Assembly: GCA_934184665.1 (NCBI GenBank)
Contig: CAKPSX010000007.1
Location: 1 to 55,144 of the forward strand
Source: an uncultured Clostridia bacterium
GTDB lineage: Bacteria; Bacillota; Clostridia; TANB77; CAG-508
Direction: 5' to 3'
Length of the DNA stretch: 55,144 nt
The position numbers and the translations under genes are program-made. The notes below the pieces were generated by a model. That model saw nothing but the letters and a program-made list of their open reading frames with translations, was not told the origin of the DNA and did no database searches. The stretch's first letter is position 1. Each line of letters opens with the position of its first letter. Positions 1 through 8,382 of the stretch are shown here, one piece after another.

Positions 1-74
1 TTAATCAACGTACAAGAGTACGCCTCATAAATTTCTAACTTGTTTTCCTTGCCAAAATTTAATTCTTTCACAAC
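1..74 (-). repeat. MITE-like palindromic repeat, type A, cut by window edge
   Basis: Reverse-oriented partial copy of the dispersed element found complete at 4599-4717 and 48062-48184. It ends with the conserved terminus (read on the minus strand: GTTG, then GAAAGAATTAAATTTTGGC) followed by the type A inner arm TTAGAAATTTA and GGCGTAC. The rest lies outside the window. It sits 144 bp upstream of the lectin-like gene. Confidence 0.85.
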
Positions 75-218
75 TGGGAATTTGTACAATTATTGAAGAA
101 ATTATTGATAATGTTAACAATAAAAATTTTAAAAAATGTATTAATATTTTAAATTTAAAAGTTTAAATGCGGACTTGATAAAAAATAAAATTTATATAGA
201 TTGGAGTGTTGATTTTTC
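75..218. other. AT-rich leader without a gene
   Basis: Very AT-rich spacer between the edge repeat and the lectin-like gene. It has several TTGATA-like hexamers but no convincing spaced -35/-10 pair. A GGAG at about 204-207, 11 bp before the ATG at 219, is the likely ribosome binding site. Confidence 0.5.
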
Positions 219-1472
219 ATGAGTAAAAGGAAACAGAGAAAAGAGGAAAAAGAAAAAGTAACTAAGATTAGTGATGTGAAGATGGCGTATATTATGTATG
301 GAAAAAAGGTGTTTGTCATACCAATAGTAATAGCCATAATATTGGGTGCTGTTATATGGGGAATTGTGTATAATACTAGAAAAAATAATGCACCACAGGA
401 AAGTGCTGATAATCAAAAAGAGCAGATAAATTATATATGGGGAGAAATAAAACCAGGAAAGAGAAACACAAATAATTTCACAACAGTAACAAGCTCAGAT
501 GGAGTGCAAGTACCAGTACCAACAGGATATACAGCCTCATCTGCATCAGACGAAAACTCTGTAAAAGGTGGATTTGTAATATATGAAGGAACAGAGGCAG
601 TAACAGATAGTAATAAGTGGGATGCACAGTGTAATAGAAATCAGTATGTATGGATACCAATAGCAAATGTAAGCGATATGTATTGGAGAAATCAGACAAC
701 AGGAAAGAAATATGGAACTTGGTATAATTTTGAAAAAAATGCAACAACATATTCTAAAGGAGAAAATCGTTCATATGAGCCACAAACAACCCTAGATGAT
801 ATCCAATCAACAGATTTAACCCAATATTTAAATGGAATGTCAAGAGAAGATTTCCTAATGGAAATGGAAATCGATTTCGATAAGATGTTAAATAGTATAG
901 CAACATATGGAGGATATTATATAGGAAGATACCAAACAGGAGACCTAAGCCAAGCAACGCCTGTTGTAAAAAGAATAAATAGTGATATCCATAGTCAAAC
1001 CTGGTATACAATGTGGAAAAAAGCAAGAAAGTTATCAAAAACAAGTGCAGGAGTACAGATGATATGGGGAATACAGTGGGACGAGACATTAAAATGGTTA
1101 ATTGATACAGGAGAAAAGACATATGCAGAAATAGCCTCAGATTCAACAAGTTGGGGAAATTATAGAAATAATAGTTTCACATATTATACAAACACATCAA
1201 AGAGCACAGCGACGAAGGCATCAAGCAAAACAGTAAGAATCCCAAGTGGAGCATATGAAGGAGCAAATGCAAACAATGTTTTTGATTTAGCAGGAAATGT
1301 ATATGATTGGACACTAGAGTCCGATGGTTCAGGGACCAGCTACTACAGGTACAGTCGTGGTGGCTATTACGGCCACTACGGCGGCAAATATCCAGCGGCT
1401 TACCGCAGCAGCAACTATCCTAACGTCGGCTACGACAACGTCGGATTGCGTTGTACACTTTACATAAAGTAG
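219..1472 (+). CDS. Membrane-anchored FGE/C-type-lectin-fold protein, probable DGR target
   Basis: A 417-residue protein with a basic cytoplasmic N-terminus, one membrane span at about residues 31-50, and an outside domain. The C-terminal part (from about residue 340) carries the signature of the formylglycine-generating-enzyme/sulfatase-modifying-factor C-type lectin fold: DLAGNVYDWT, then a Ser-Arg-Gly-Gly, ending near GLRC. In the family this fold is the usual carrier of DGR hypervariable residues. Codons 373-408 (1335-1442) use C as third base in 24 of 36 cases, with many TAC, CAC, GAC, AGC, GGC and AAC codons. That is what adenine mutagenesis of AAC codons produces, and it is unlike the A/T-ending codons upstream. 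No catalytic role is implied; ligand binding at the cell surface is inferred. No reverse transcriptase, Avd or template repeat is visible in the window. Confidence 0.75.
   Translation: MSKRKQRKEEKEKVTKISDVKMAYIMYGKKVFVIPIVIAIILGAVIWGIVYNTRKNNAPQESADNQKEQINYIWGEIKPGKRNTNNFTTVTSSDGVQVPVPTGYTASSASDENSVKGGFVIYEGTEAVTDSNKWDAQCNRNQYVWIPIANVSDMYWRNQTTGKKYGTWYNFEKNATTYSKGENRSYEPQTTLDDIQSTDLTQYLNGMSREDFLMEMEIDFDKMLNSIATYGGYYIGRYQTGDLSQATPVVKRINSDIHSQTWYTMWKKARKLSKTSAGVQMIWGIQWDETLKWLIDTGEKTYAEIASDSTSWGNYRNNSFTYYTNTSKSTATKASSKTVRIPSGAYEGANANNVFDLAGNVYDWTLESDGSGTSYYRYSRGGYYGHYGGKYPAAYRSSNYPNVGYDNVGLRCTLYIK
1335..1472 (+). repeat. Putative DGR variable region (VR)
   Basis: GC-rich 3' end of the lectin-like gene with a run of NNC codons interleaved with invariant ones (for example CCA GCG GCT, GTC GGA TTG CGT). 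The invariant 3' end around 1440-1472 would be the initiation-of-mutagenic-homing segment. Base composition changes abruptly at about 1320 against the A-rich gene body. The assignment rests on codon pattern and fold position only, because no matching template repeat was found here. Confidence 0.65.
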
Positions 1473-1561
1473 CACTGAGCCCTACCTGGCGATGCACAGT
1501 GGAGATGCTGTAACGCTTTTATCTTATGGATTTCGTTGCTCTTTATTCATAAAATAACAAA

Positions 1562-1582
1562 CCCCTTGGCTGAGCCAGGGGG
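1562..1582. terminator. Hairpin between convergent genes
   Basis: CCCCTTGGC-TGA-GCCAGGGGG forms a 9-bp stem with one G.U pair and a three-base loop. It lies between the stop of the lectin-like gene and the stop of the minus-strand SPFH gene. The minus strand continues with TTTGTTATTTT, so it best fits a terminator of the SPFH operon, perhaps bidirectional. Confidence 0.65.
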
Positions 1583-1592
1583 CTATGTAATT

Positions 1593-2498
1593 CTATTTAC
1601 TTTTTTTATCAGAAAAAATTTCTTTAGCAGCACCTAATCCGCTTAAAGCACCTGTTGCTTCAAAAGGAATAAATACTTTATTTGCATCACCTTTAGCAAT
1701 TTCTTCAAGGGCTTCAAGTGATTTAATTTGAACAAGTTTTTCATCTGGATCAGCAGATTTAATTGCATCATAAACCATAGCAATTTCTTTAGCTTTAGCC
1801 TCTGCAACAGATTTAATAGCTTGAGCCTCACCGGCAGCTCTTCTAATTTGTGCTTCTCTATCAGCCTCGGCCTCAAGTATAGCTGCTTGTTTTTTACCTT
1901 CTGCAATAGTAACAGCAGATTGTTTTTGAGCTTCAGCTTCAAGAATTAAAGCTCTCTTATTACGTTCAGCATTCATTTGTTTTTCCATTGCATCTCTAAT
2001 ATCAGCTGGTGGTGTAATATCTTTTATTTCTACTCTATCAATTTTACAACCCCATCTATCTGTAGCATCATCAAGGATTGCTCTTAATTTTGAGTTTATT
2101 CCATCTCTTGAACTAAATGTTTCATCTAAGTCCATTTTACCAACAATATCACGAATTGTTGTAATTGCAAGATATTCAATACCTTTTTTCAAACTTTGAA
2201 TTTCATAAACAGCTTTAGCTGGATCTGTTATTTGATAAAATACAACAGTATCTATTGTAATTGTAACATTATCTTTAGTGATAACTCCTTGAGGTGGAAC
2301 ATCCATAGTTTGTTGTTTTAAACTAACAACACTTCTTACTCTATCAAAAAATGGGATGATAATTGTAAGACCGGCATCAGCCACTTTGTGGAATTTACCT
2401 AATCTTTCTATAATGTAAACCTCAGATTGTCTAACAACTTTAATTGATTTTACTGCGATTATTATTATTATAACCAGTAATACGACTAAAAAAAACAT
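1593..2498 (-). CDS. SPFH/Band 7 (stomatin/paraslipin, QmcA-like) protein
   Basis: A 301-residue membrane scaffold protein of the stomatin/prohibitin/flotillin family, thought to organise membrane microdomains and support proteases. It has an N-terminal hydrophobic anchor at residues 2-16. The Band 7 domain follows at about 20-190, with VVRQSEVYIIERLGKF and a VPPQGVITKDNV segment typical of paraslipins. An Ala/Glu-rich coiled coil (ERNKRALILEAEAQKQS and onwards) covers about 185-245. The start is supported by AGGAGG seven bases upstream. It follows the NfeD gene on the same strand with a 37-bp gap. SPFH-NfeD pairing is a known conserved operon. The exact subfamily is inferred. Confidence 0.9.
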   Translation of the reverse strand: MFFLVVLLVIIIIIAVKSIKVVRQSEVYIIERLGKFHKVADAGLTIIIPFFDRVRSVVSLKQQTMDVPPQGVITKDNVTITIDTVVFYQITDPAKAVYEIQSLKKGIEYLAITTIRDIVGKMDLDETFSSRDGINSKLRAILDDATDRWGCKIDRVEIKDITPPADIRDAMEKQMNAERNKRALILEAEAQKQSAVTIAEGKKQAAILEAEADREAQIRRAAGEAQAIKSVAEAKAKEIAMVYDAIKSADPDEKLVQIKSLEALEEIAKGDANKVFIPFEATGALSGLGAAKEIFSDKKSK

Positions 2499-2535
2499 AA
2501 ATCCTCCTTCTGACAGTACAACTGTCTATAAAAAA

Positions 2536-2985
2536 TTAGTTATTAGCTGAACTAGAAACTAGTGATAATGCTTTTACTTGTAGTTTAACACCATCTACAC
2601 ATTCAACTATAACTTCACTTCCTTTAGGAATTTTCGACTGCTCATTTGATTTTGCAGACCATATTTCTCCATTAACTTTGACTTGACCTTGACCAGTAGT
2701 CCAATCGATGTCCTCAACAACAACGGCTTTTTTACCAATAATTGAATAAACATTTGTAGGAACCGAATCTTTTTTTGTAACTTTATTACTTAAAGGTTTT
2801 GTTGCAAAGATTAAAATACACGAAGAAATAATAAATACTGTAACTTGAACAATGACATTACTTGTAAAGAAGCTAATAACCATGGCGATCAAACTTCCTA
2901 TTGAAAACCAAAACACGAAAAATCCAACTGTAAAGATTTCTATTATAAGAAAAATTCCTGCTGCGATTAACCATATTTGCCACAT
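2536..2985 (-). CDS. NfeD family membrane protein
   Basis: A 149-residue partner of the SPFH protein. About four hydrophobic segments in the first ~80 residues (MWQIWLIAAGIFLIIEIF and onwards) are followed by a small OB-fold domain with GKKAVVVEDI and GQVKVNGEIW, as in short NfeD1b proteins without the ClpP-like protease part. The reading frame stays open another 67 codons upstream, but the ATG at 2983-2985 is chosen. It has AAAGGAGGT eight bases before it, and family homology begins there. It is first gene of a minus-strand pair with the SPFH gene. Confidence 0.85.
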   Translation of the reverse strand: MWQIWLIAAGIFLIIEIFTVGFFVFWFSIGSLIAMVISFFTSNVIVQVTVFIISSCILIFATKPLSNKVTKKDSVPTNVYSIIGKKAVVVEDIDWTTGQGQVKVNGEIWSAKSNEQSKIPKGSEVIVECVDGVKLQVKALSLVSSSANN

Positions 2986-3027
2986 AAGAATACCTCCTTT
3001 CAAGCTTGATACAAGTTTCACAAATAC

Positions 3028-3056
3028 ATTATACAATAAAAATGAGAAATTTGGAA
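3028..3056 (-). promoter_or_regulatory. Candidate promoter of the nfeD-SPFH operon
   Basis: On the minus strand, TTCCAA (3051-3056), 17 bp, TATAAT (3028-3033), about 42 bp before the NfeD start. The -10 is perfect and the -35 is weak. Confidence 0.45.
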
Positions 3057-3130
3057 TAGATTTTCCAAAAATTGTTGTAAAATTAGGAAAAAAATGATAA
3101 GATTGAACAAAATATATAAGGAGTAGTAAA

Positions 3131-3664
3131 ATGCCAAAAAATAAAATATATAATAATAAAGGAATAACATTAATATCATTAGCCATAACAATTGTTGTAT
3201 TAATAATCTTAGCATCAGTATCAACATATGTGGGAGTAAATTCATTAAATCAATCAAAAGAAAATACACAATTGTCAGAATTAGGAATAGTACAACAAGT
3301 TATATTAGAAAACTATACCAAATATGAACTTACAGGAAATGAACAATATTTGGTTGGCACAAAAATAACAGACTATTCAGAAATGAAGAAAATAGAAAAA
3401 GAAATAAATGATAAAATAAAAGATGATATAACATTAAAAATAACTGCAGAAACATATGATGGTATAAAAGGGCAAGAAACAGAAGGTGCACAAAAAGAAT
3501 ATTATTATTATGAGCTAGACCAAAGTGACCTAAAAAAAATAGGAATAACTCAAGAATCTGAAAAATACATAGTAAATTATGCAACAGGTGAAGTAATAAA
3601 TAAAGATGTATTAGTTACAAGAAGTGGAAAGCCATTATATACATATTCAGTTGACACAAAATAG
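3131..3664 (+). CDS. Type IV pilin-like protein
   Basis: A 177-residue protein starting with a class III prepilin-type signal: a short basic leader ending Lys10-Gly11, then a hydrophobic helix ITLISLAITIVVLIILASVS. Prepilin peptidase would cut after Gly11. The mature position 5 is Ser rather than the usual Glu, a variant common in clostridial pilin-like surface proteins. The C-terminal part is polar, Lys/Glu-rich, with a YYYYELDQ patch, and is not recognised. AAGGAG precedes the ATG. MurB follows nine bases after the stop, so both may be cotranscribed. No pilus assembly ATPase, prepilin peptidase or other pilin is in the window. Confidence 0.7.
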   Translation: MPKNKIYNNKGITLISLAITIVVLIILASVSTYVGVNSLNQSKENTQLSELGIVQQVILENYTKYELTGNEQYLVGTKITDYSEMKKIEKEINDKIKDDITLKITAETYDGIKGQETEGAQKEYYYYELDQSDLKKIGITQESEKYIVNYATGEVINKDVLVTRSGKPLYTYSVDTK

Positions 3665-3681
3665 AAAGGAATGTGGTTAAA

Positions 3682-4587
3682 TTGAACATTAAGCAAGAAC
3701 TAGAAGAATCAAAAATACTTTCAGAAAATGTTAAATATAATATTCCAATGAAAAATTATACAAGTTTTAAAATAGGAGGACCAGCAGAATATTTTGTGCA
3801 AATAAAAAATGTTGAAGAATTACAAGAGGCACTAAAAATATATCAACAAACTAAAGAGCCACTAACTATAATTGGAAATGGTAGCAATTTATTAGTAAAT
3901 GATAATGGCATAAAAGGCATAGTATTACAAATAAACATAAAAAAATTAGAAATCCAAGAAGAAAAAGATAGTATAAAAGTAATAGTTGGTAGTGGAAATA
4001 AATTGGGAGAATTAGCCCAAAAGCTAGCACAAAAAGAAATAGCTGGTTTTGAGTTTGCATCAGGAATACCAGGAACAATAGGTGGAGCAATAAGAATGAA
4101 TGCAGGAGCACATGGCACAGAAATGAAAGACATTGTGCAAACAATAACATATGTAGATAAAATGGGTAAAATACATAAAATGACTGCTGAACAAGCAAAA
4201 TTTCAATATAGAAAAAGCATCTTTGCAGAAAAGGACTATATCATAATAGAGGCAGAATTAAAATTGCAAAAAGGCAAAAAAAAAGAAATACAAGAAAAAA
4301 TGCAAGAATATGCAAAATACAGAAAAGAAAAGCAACCACTTGAATATCCAAGTGCTGGCAGTACATTTAAAAGAGGAGAAGATTTTATAACAGCAAAACT
4401 AATTGATGAATGTGGTTTAAAAGGCTATCAAATAGGTGGTGCACAAATATCAGAAAAACATGCAGGATTTATAATAAACAAAGGTAATGCAACAGCAGAA
4501 GATGTATTAAAATTGATACAATATACAAAAGAACAAGTTTACAAAAAATTTAATAAAGTTATTGAAACAGAAATCGAAGTTATATAA
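3682..4587 (+). CDS. murB: UDP-N-acetylenolpyruvoylglucosamine reductase (MurB)
   Basis: FAD-dependent reduction of UDP-GlcNAc-enolpyruvate to UDP-MurNAc, the second committed step of peptidoglycan synthesis, in the cytoplasm. About 301 residues. FAD-binding motifs are YTSFKIGGPAEYFV, GNGSNLLVND, and GIPGTIGGAIRMNAGAHG. The later AGSTFKR motif carries the serine expected to protonate the product. The absence of the extra loop of E. coli-type enzymes fits type II MurB. The start is taken as TTG at 3682, eleven bases after AGAAAGGA; a GTG at 3673 is too close to that ribosome binding site. It is separated from the murE-mraY cluster, as in many clostridia. Confidence 0.93.
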   Translation: MNIKQELEESKILSENVKYNIPMKNYTSFKIGGPAEYFVQIKNVEELQEALKIYQQTKEPLTIIGNGSNLLVNDNGIKGIVLQINIKKLEIQEEKDSIKVIVGSGNKLGELAQKLAQKEIAGFEFASGIPGTIGGAIRMNAGAHGTEMKDIVQTITYVDKMGKIHKMTAEQAKFQYRKSIFAEKDYIIIEAELKLQKGKKKEIQEKMQEYAKYRKEKQPLEYPSAGSTFKRGEDFITAKLIDECGLKGYQIGGAQISEKHAGFIINKGNATAEDVLKLIQYTKEQVYKKFNKVIETEIEVI

Positions 4588-4598
4588 AAAGTATAAAA

Positions 4599-4717
4599 GT
4601 TGTGAAAGAATTAAATTTTGGCAAGGAAAACAAGTTAGAAATTTATGAGGCGTAATTGTACGTTGATTAAATTTCTAATGAAGTTTGACATAGCAAAAAT
4701 TGTAATCATTTCATAAC
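4599..4717 (+). repeat. MITE-like palindromic repeat, type A
   Basis: Complete 119-bp element with near-inverted ends GTTGTGAAAGAATTAAATTT and, reversed, GTTATGAAATGATTACAATT. It has inner complementary arms TTAGAAATTTA and TAAATTTCTAA flanking GGCGTA...TACG. It starts 11 bp after the murB stop and ends 28 bp before the yvcK-like start, so a transcript crossing it would carry a long hairpin. Confidence 0.85.
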
Positions 4718-4745
4718 TGTAATCAAAATAGGGAGTGAAGATATA

Positions 4746-6281
4746 ATGAAAGGAATACTAAACTGGCTAAAATCAAGTTCCAAAATAAAAAGATGGATTC
4801 TACTAATTTTAGTTGGAATAATACTAACATGTTATGGAATATCAAAAATTTTAGTACAAAAAGAAATGGAAATAGCAGATGCTGCAAAAGTAGTAGTAAC
4901 ATTTGTAATAGGATTTTCATTTATTGTATTAGGATTAATATTTTTAAATAAAAGAAATATGGAATTATTTATTGAAGCAACAGATGAAAGAATGAAAAAC
5001 AGAAAAAATGTCAATGTTAAATCATTAATATTTAATAAAGAAATATATGACAAAGGACCTAATATAGTTGTAATAGGTGGTGGAGCAGGACTAAATACAG
5101 TACTTACAGGAATGAAAAGATATACAAATAACATAACTGCAATAGTTGCTGTATCAGAATATGGAAAAACTCCAGACAACTCAAGAATAGAATTAAACAC
5201 ATTTTTACCATTTGATGAAGTAAAAGATAGTATTTCTGCACTATCAGCAGACCAAAAAGATGAATTAACAAAATTACTAAATCATAAAATGCAAAATGAA
5301 AGACTAAGAGGCTTAAATTTTTCTGACATATATTTCACAGCAATGAAGGAAATATACTCAAATGATGCTGATTCAATAGAAAAAAGTAATGACATATTTA
5401 ATATAAAGGGAAAAGTACTTCCAGTAACTCCACAAGAAATGAAAATCTGTGCAGAACTTGAAAATGGATATGTAATAGAAGAAAAAGACAAAATACCAGA
5501 ACTAGTAAATGAAAAAATGACTAGAATAAATAGAGTATTTTTACAACCATCAAACTGTAAGCCAACAAAAGGGGTACTAGAAGCAATAAGAGAAGCTGAC
5601 AGCATAATAATAGGCCCAGGAAGTTTATATACAAATGTTATACCAAACTTATTAGTAAATGGTGTTGCAAAAGCAATCAAAGAAAGTAAAGCAATAAAAA
5701 TATACATAAACAATATAATGACAGAACCAGGTCAAACAGATGATTATACTGTAGCAGATCACATAAAAGCAATAACAGAACACTGTGGAGAAGGAATTAT
5801 AGATTATTGTATATATGATACAGGAGAAATAATCCCAGAATATATAAAAAGATATAACAGAGAAGGAGCAGATTTAGTAGAACAAAAATTAGAAGTTCCA
5901 GGAATTAAAAAAATAAAATTCATAAAGAAAAATATATCAACAATAAAAGATGGACGAATTAGACATGATCCAAACTTGATTGCTGAATCTGCAATAACTC
6001 TAATATGCAATGATATGAAATTTAAAGATAAAGAAAATGATCCTGAATATGTAATGTTAAATGCAAAATTAAAATCAGATAAAAGAATAAACAAACTAAA
6101 AAAAGAAAGAGAAAGATTAGAAAAAAAGACACAAAAACAAGGCGCAGAGAGTAAAGAAAGAAGAAAAAGGAGAAGAACAAAACAGAGTAAATTTAGTAGT
6201 AAATATAGTGAAAGAATAAAATCAATAAAAGAATCAGAAGAAAAATACAACAGAATTCATAAACAAAAACAAGAAAATTGA
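4746..6281 (+). CDS. Membrane-anchored CofD/YvcK-like protein
   Basis: A 511-residue relative of YvcK (gluconeogenesis factor), which in Bacillus affects cell shape and growth on gluconeogenic carbon. Two predicted membrane spans at about 17-33 and 48-66 precede the CofD-like Rossmann domain (about 105-440). Recognisable parts are NIVVIGGGAGLNTVL, IIGPGSLYTNVIPNLLV and IMTEPGQTDDYTVADH. Odd points: the usual acidic-Gly-Gly-Ser-Ser-Gly nucleotide-sugar loop is replaced by VSEYGKTPDNSR, and there is a ~70-residue highly basic C-terminal tail (Lys/Arg/Glu). It therefore looks like a divergent, membrane-tethered subfamily. It overlaps the next gene's earliest possible TTG start. Whether it keeps YvcK function is uncertain. 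Confidence 0.8.
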   Translation: MKGILNWLKSSSKIKRWILLILVGIILTCYGISKILVQKEMEIADAAKVVVTFVIGFSFIVLGLIFLNKRNMELFIEATDERMKNRKNVNVKSLIFNKEIYDKGPNIVVIGGGAGLNTVLTGMKRYTNNITAIVAVSEYGKTPDNSRIELNTFLPFDEVKDSISALSADQKDELTKLLNHKMQNERLRGLNFSDIYFTAMKEIYSNDADSIEKSNDIFNIKGKVLPVTPQEMKICAELENGYVIEEKDKIPELVNEKMTRINRVFLQPSNCKPTKGVLEAIREADSIIIGPGSLYTNVIPNLLVNGVAKAIKESKAIKIYINNIMTEPGQTDDYTVADHIKAITEHCGEGIIDYCIYDTGEIIPEYIKRYNREGADLVEQKLEVPGIKKIKFIKKNISTIKDGRIRHDPNLIAESAITLICNDMKFKDKENDPEYVMLNAKLKSDKRINKLKKERERLEKKTQKQGAESKERRKRRRTKQSKFSSKYSERIKSIKESEEKYNRIHKQKQEN

Positions 6282-6298
6282 AAAGGAATTGGTTGAAT

Positions 6299-8329
6299 AT
6301 GGAATTTGCAAAAGAAAATTTAAATTTAGAAAACGCTCTAAACAAGGAGTGGTTAATAACAAATGGAATTGGTGGATATGCATCATCAACAATAATAGGT
6401 GCAAATACAAGAAAATATCATGGATTACTTATAGCACCATTAATACCACCAGCCAAAAGAATGTTGATTTTATCGAAATTAGATGAAAGCTTAGAAATTT
6501 ACGGAAAAAAATATGAGCTTTTTACAAACATAGGAAAAGACTATATTTCTCAGGGATATAAATATCAAGAAAGCTTTATGAAAGAATATATGCCAGTATT
6601 TACATATAAAATAAACGAAACTGAAATAACAAAAATAATTTGCATGCAATATCAGAAAAATACAGTAGGTGTATATTATAAAGTTAAAAATGGAAATTAT
6701 CCTGCAAAAATAAACCTAGCACCTGTAATGAATTTTAGAAATATACATGAAGAAAATCATTCATGTGAATTTAATCTAACCCAGAAAACTGTAGGAACAA
6801 AAACTGAAATAAAAATAGAAAACAGTGTTCCAATATATATAAATATTTCAGAAGGTAAATACATAGAGCATCATAATGATACATTCTTTAATATGTTTTA
6901 TATTGAAGAACAAAAACGTGGATTTAATGCAGAAGAAAATCATGTAGTACCAGGAAGATACGAAATTTCAATAGAACCAAATGAAGAAAAAGAAATTTCA
7001 TTTATATGTTCATTAGAAAAAAATATAGGTGGATTAGATGCAAGAGCAATAATCACAAATGAAACAATAAGACAATATCAAAATATAACTAAATCACTTT
7101 TGATAGATAATAACAAAGAAAATAAATCAGAAGAAGAAAAACAAAGAGATAAAATAATAAGAAAATTTTTAATAGCAGGAGACAATTTCATAATAAAAAG
7201 GCCATCATTTAATACATATTCATTGATAGCAGGATATCACTGGTTCTTAGATTGGATGAGGGATACATTAATTTCATTTGAAGGAATATTACTAATTCCA
7301 AGGAAATATGAAATAGCAAAACAAGTACTAAGAACTTGTGTAAGAGATATAAAATATGGGTTAATCCCAAATGGATATGCAGAAGAAGATAGTAAGCCAC
7401 TATATAATAGTGTTGATGCATCATTGCTGTTATTTGAACAAGTAGAAAAATATATAAAGTACACAAATGATGATAAATTTATAAAACAAGAAATATATCC
7501 AAAATTAGAAAATATAATAGAAAACTATTCAAAAGGAATAGACTTAGATGATAATAATATTTATCTTGACACAGATGGACTTATAGTATCAGGAACAGAA
7601 CATACTCAAAATACATGGATGGATGCTAAATATGCTGGTATAGCAGTAACACCTAGAAACGGTAAAGCTGTCGAAATAAATGCAATGTGGTATAATGCAT
7701 TAAAAATAATGCAAAAATTAGCGGTAAAATATAATGAAAAATCAAAAGCAAAAAGATATGAGAAACTAGCAACAAAATGCCAAAAATCATTTGAAGAAAA
7801 ATTTTATAATAAAAAAAGAAAGTGTTTATTTGATGTTATAGGAGATAGCAAGATAAGACCAAACCAATTATTTGCATTAAGCTTAACATATCCTGTGTTA
7901 AATCCAAACTCAAAAGAAGCCAAAGATGTATTTGAAACAGTTACGAAAAAATTATTAAATAGTTATGGCTTAAAGACACTTGCAAAAGGTGAAAAAAATT
8001 ATGTTGAAACATATGAAGGAGACGGATTTAGAAGAGATTTCAGCTATCATCAAGGAATAACATGGACTTGGTTACTAGGCTTATATTATGATTCTTTAAA
8101 AAAACTAGCAGAGTCTAATAGACCGAAACTAGAAAAAGATATGTATAAAGAATTATTAAATAAGTTTGTGGAAAATGTTACAAAAACTTTTTCAAAAGAA
8201 ATTAGTGAAAGAGGTTGCATTGGAAGTATTGCAGAAATATATGATTCTAAAAGACCGTATTTGCCTAAGGGGGCAGTTGCACAGGCGTGGAGTGTGGCAG
8301 AGGTATTTCGCATTATTCTGCAAAGTTGA
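6299..8329 (+). CDS. Glycogen debranching enzyme (amylo-alpha-1,6-glucosidase type)
   Basis: About 676 residues. It has an N-terminal beta-rich domain (GDE_N_bis type, with WLITNGIGGYASSTIIGAN and TRKYHGLLIA) and a C-terminal (alpha/alpha)6 barrel. Barrel motifs are DWMRDTLISFEG, GLIPNGYAEEDSKPLYNSVD, TWMDAKYAG, EINAMWYNAL and YHQGITWTWLLGLYYDSL. It hydrolyses alpha-1,6 branch points of glycogen in the cytoplasm. The ATG at 6299 is chosen because the family N-terminus begins there and AAAAGGA lies 11 bp upstream; TTG codons at 6278 and 6293 are alternatives. The stop TGA at 8327 is formed by the GTTGA end of a repeat half-element. It probably works with the phosphorylase and glucoamylase also in this window. 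Confidence 0.9.
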   Translation: MEFAKENLNLENALNKEWLITNGIGGYASSTIIGANTRKYHGLLIAPLIPPAKRMLILSKLDESLEIYGKKYELFTNIGKDYISQGYKYQESFMKEYMPVFTYKINETEITKIICMQYQKNTVGVYYKVKNGNYPAKINLAPVMNFRNIHEENHSCEFNLTQKTVGTKTEIKIENSVPIYINISEGKYIEHHNDTFFNMFYIEEQKRGFNAEENHVVPGRYEISIEPNEEKEISFICSLEKNIGGLDARAIITNETIRQYQNITKSLLIDNNKENKSEEEKQRDKIIRKFLIAGDNFIIKRPSFNTYSLIAGYHWFLDWMRDTLISFEGILLIPRKYEIAKQVLRTCVRDIKYGLIPNGYAEEDSKPLYNSVDASLLLFEQVEKYIKYTNDDKFIKQEIYPKLENIIENYSKGIDLDDNNIYLDTDGLIVSGTEHTQNTWMDAKYAGIAVTPRNGKAVEINAMWYNALKIMQKLAVKYNEKSKAKRYEKLATKCQKSFEEKFYNKKRKCLFDVIGDSKIRPNQLFALSLTYPVLNPNSKEAKDVFETVTKKLLNSYGLKTLAKGEKNYVETYEGDGFRRDFSYHQGITWTWLLGLYYDSLKKLAESNRPKLEKDMYKELLNKFVENVTKTFSKEISERGCIGSIAEIYDSKRPYLPKGAVAQAWSVAEVFRIILQS

Positions 8330-8371
8330 AAAATAATTACAATTTTGGACTGTGTTAGATTTCATTTAAAA
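8325..8371 (-). repeat. Half copy of the palindromic repeat
   Basis: Contains only one terminus (GTTGAAAAATAATTACAATT) and the adjoining GGACTGTGTTAGATTTCATTTAAAA arm. The first bases overlap and create the stop codon of the debranching enzyme gene. The end lies 11 bp before the holA start, next to its ribosome binding site GAGGGAAAG. Probably a deletion remnant of a full element. Confidence 0.75.
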
Positions 8372-8382
8372 AGAGGGAAAGC

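Noticed and set aside
1476..1545. Possible tRNA or structured RNA after the lectin-like gene
   Set aside because: No cloverleaf, anticodon arm or T-loop sequence could be drawn; only short pairings are present.
2986..3186. 67-residue N-terminal extension of NfeD
   Set aside because: It overlaps the intergenic promoter region and the pilin gene start; AAAGGAGGT marks the internal ATG.
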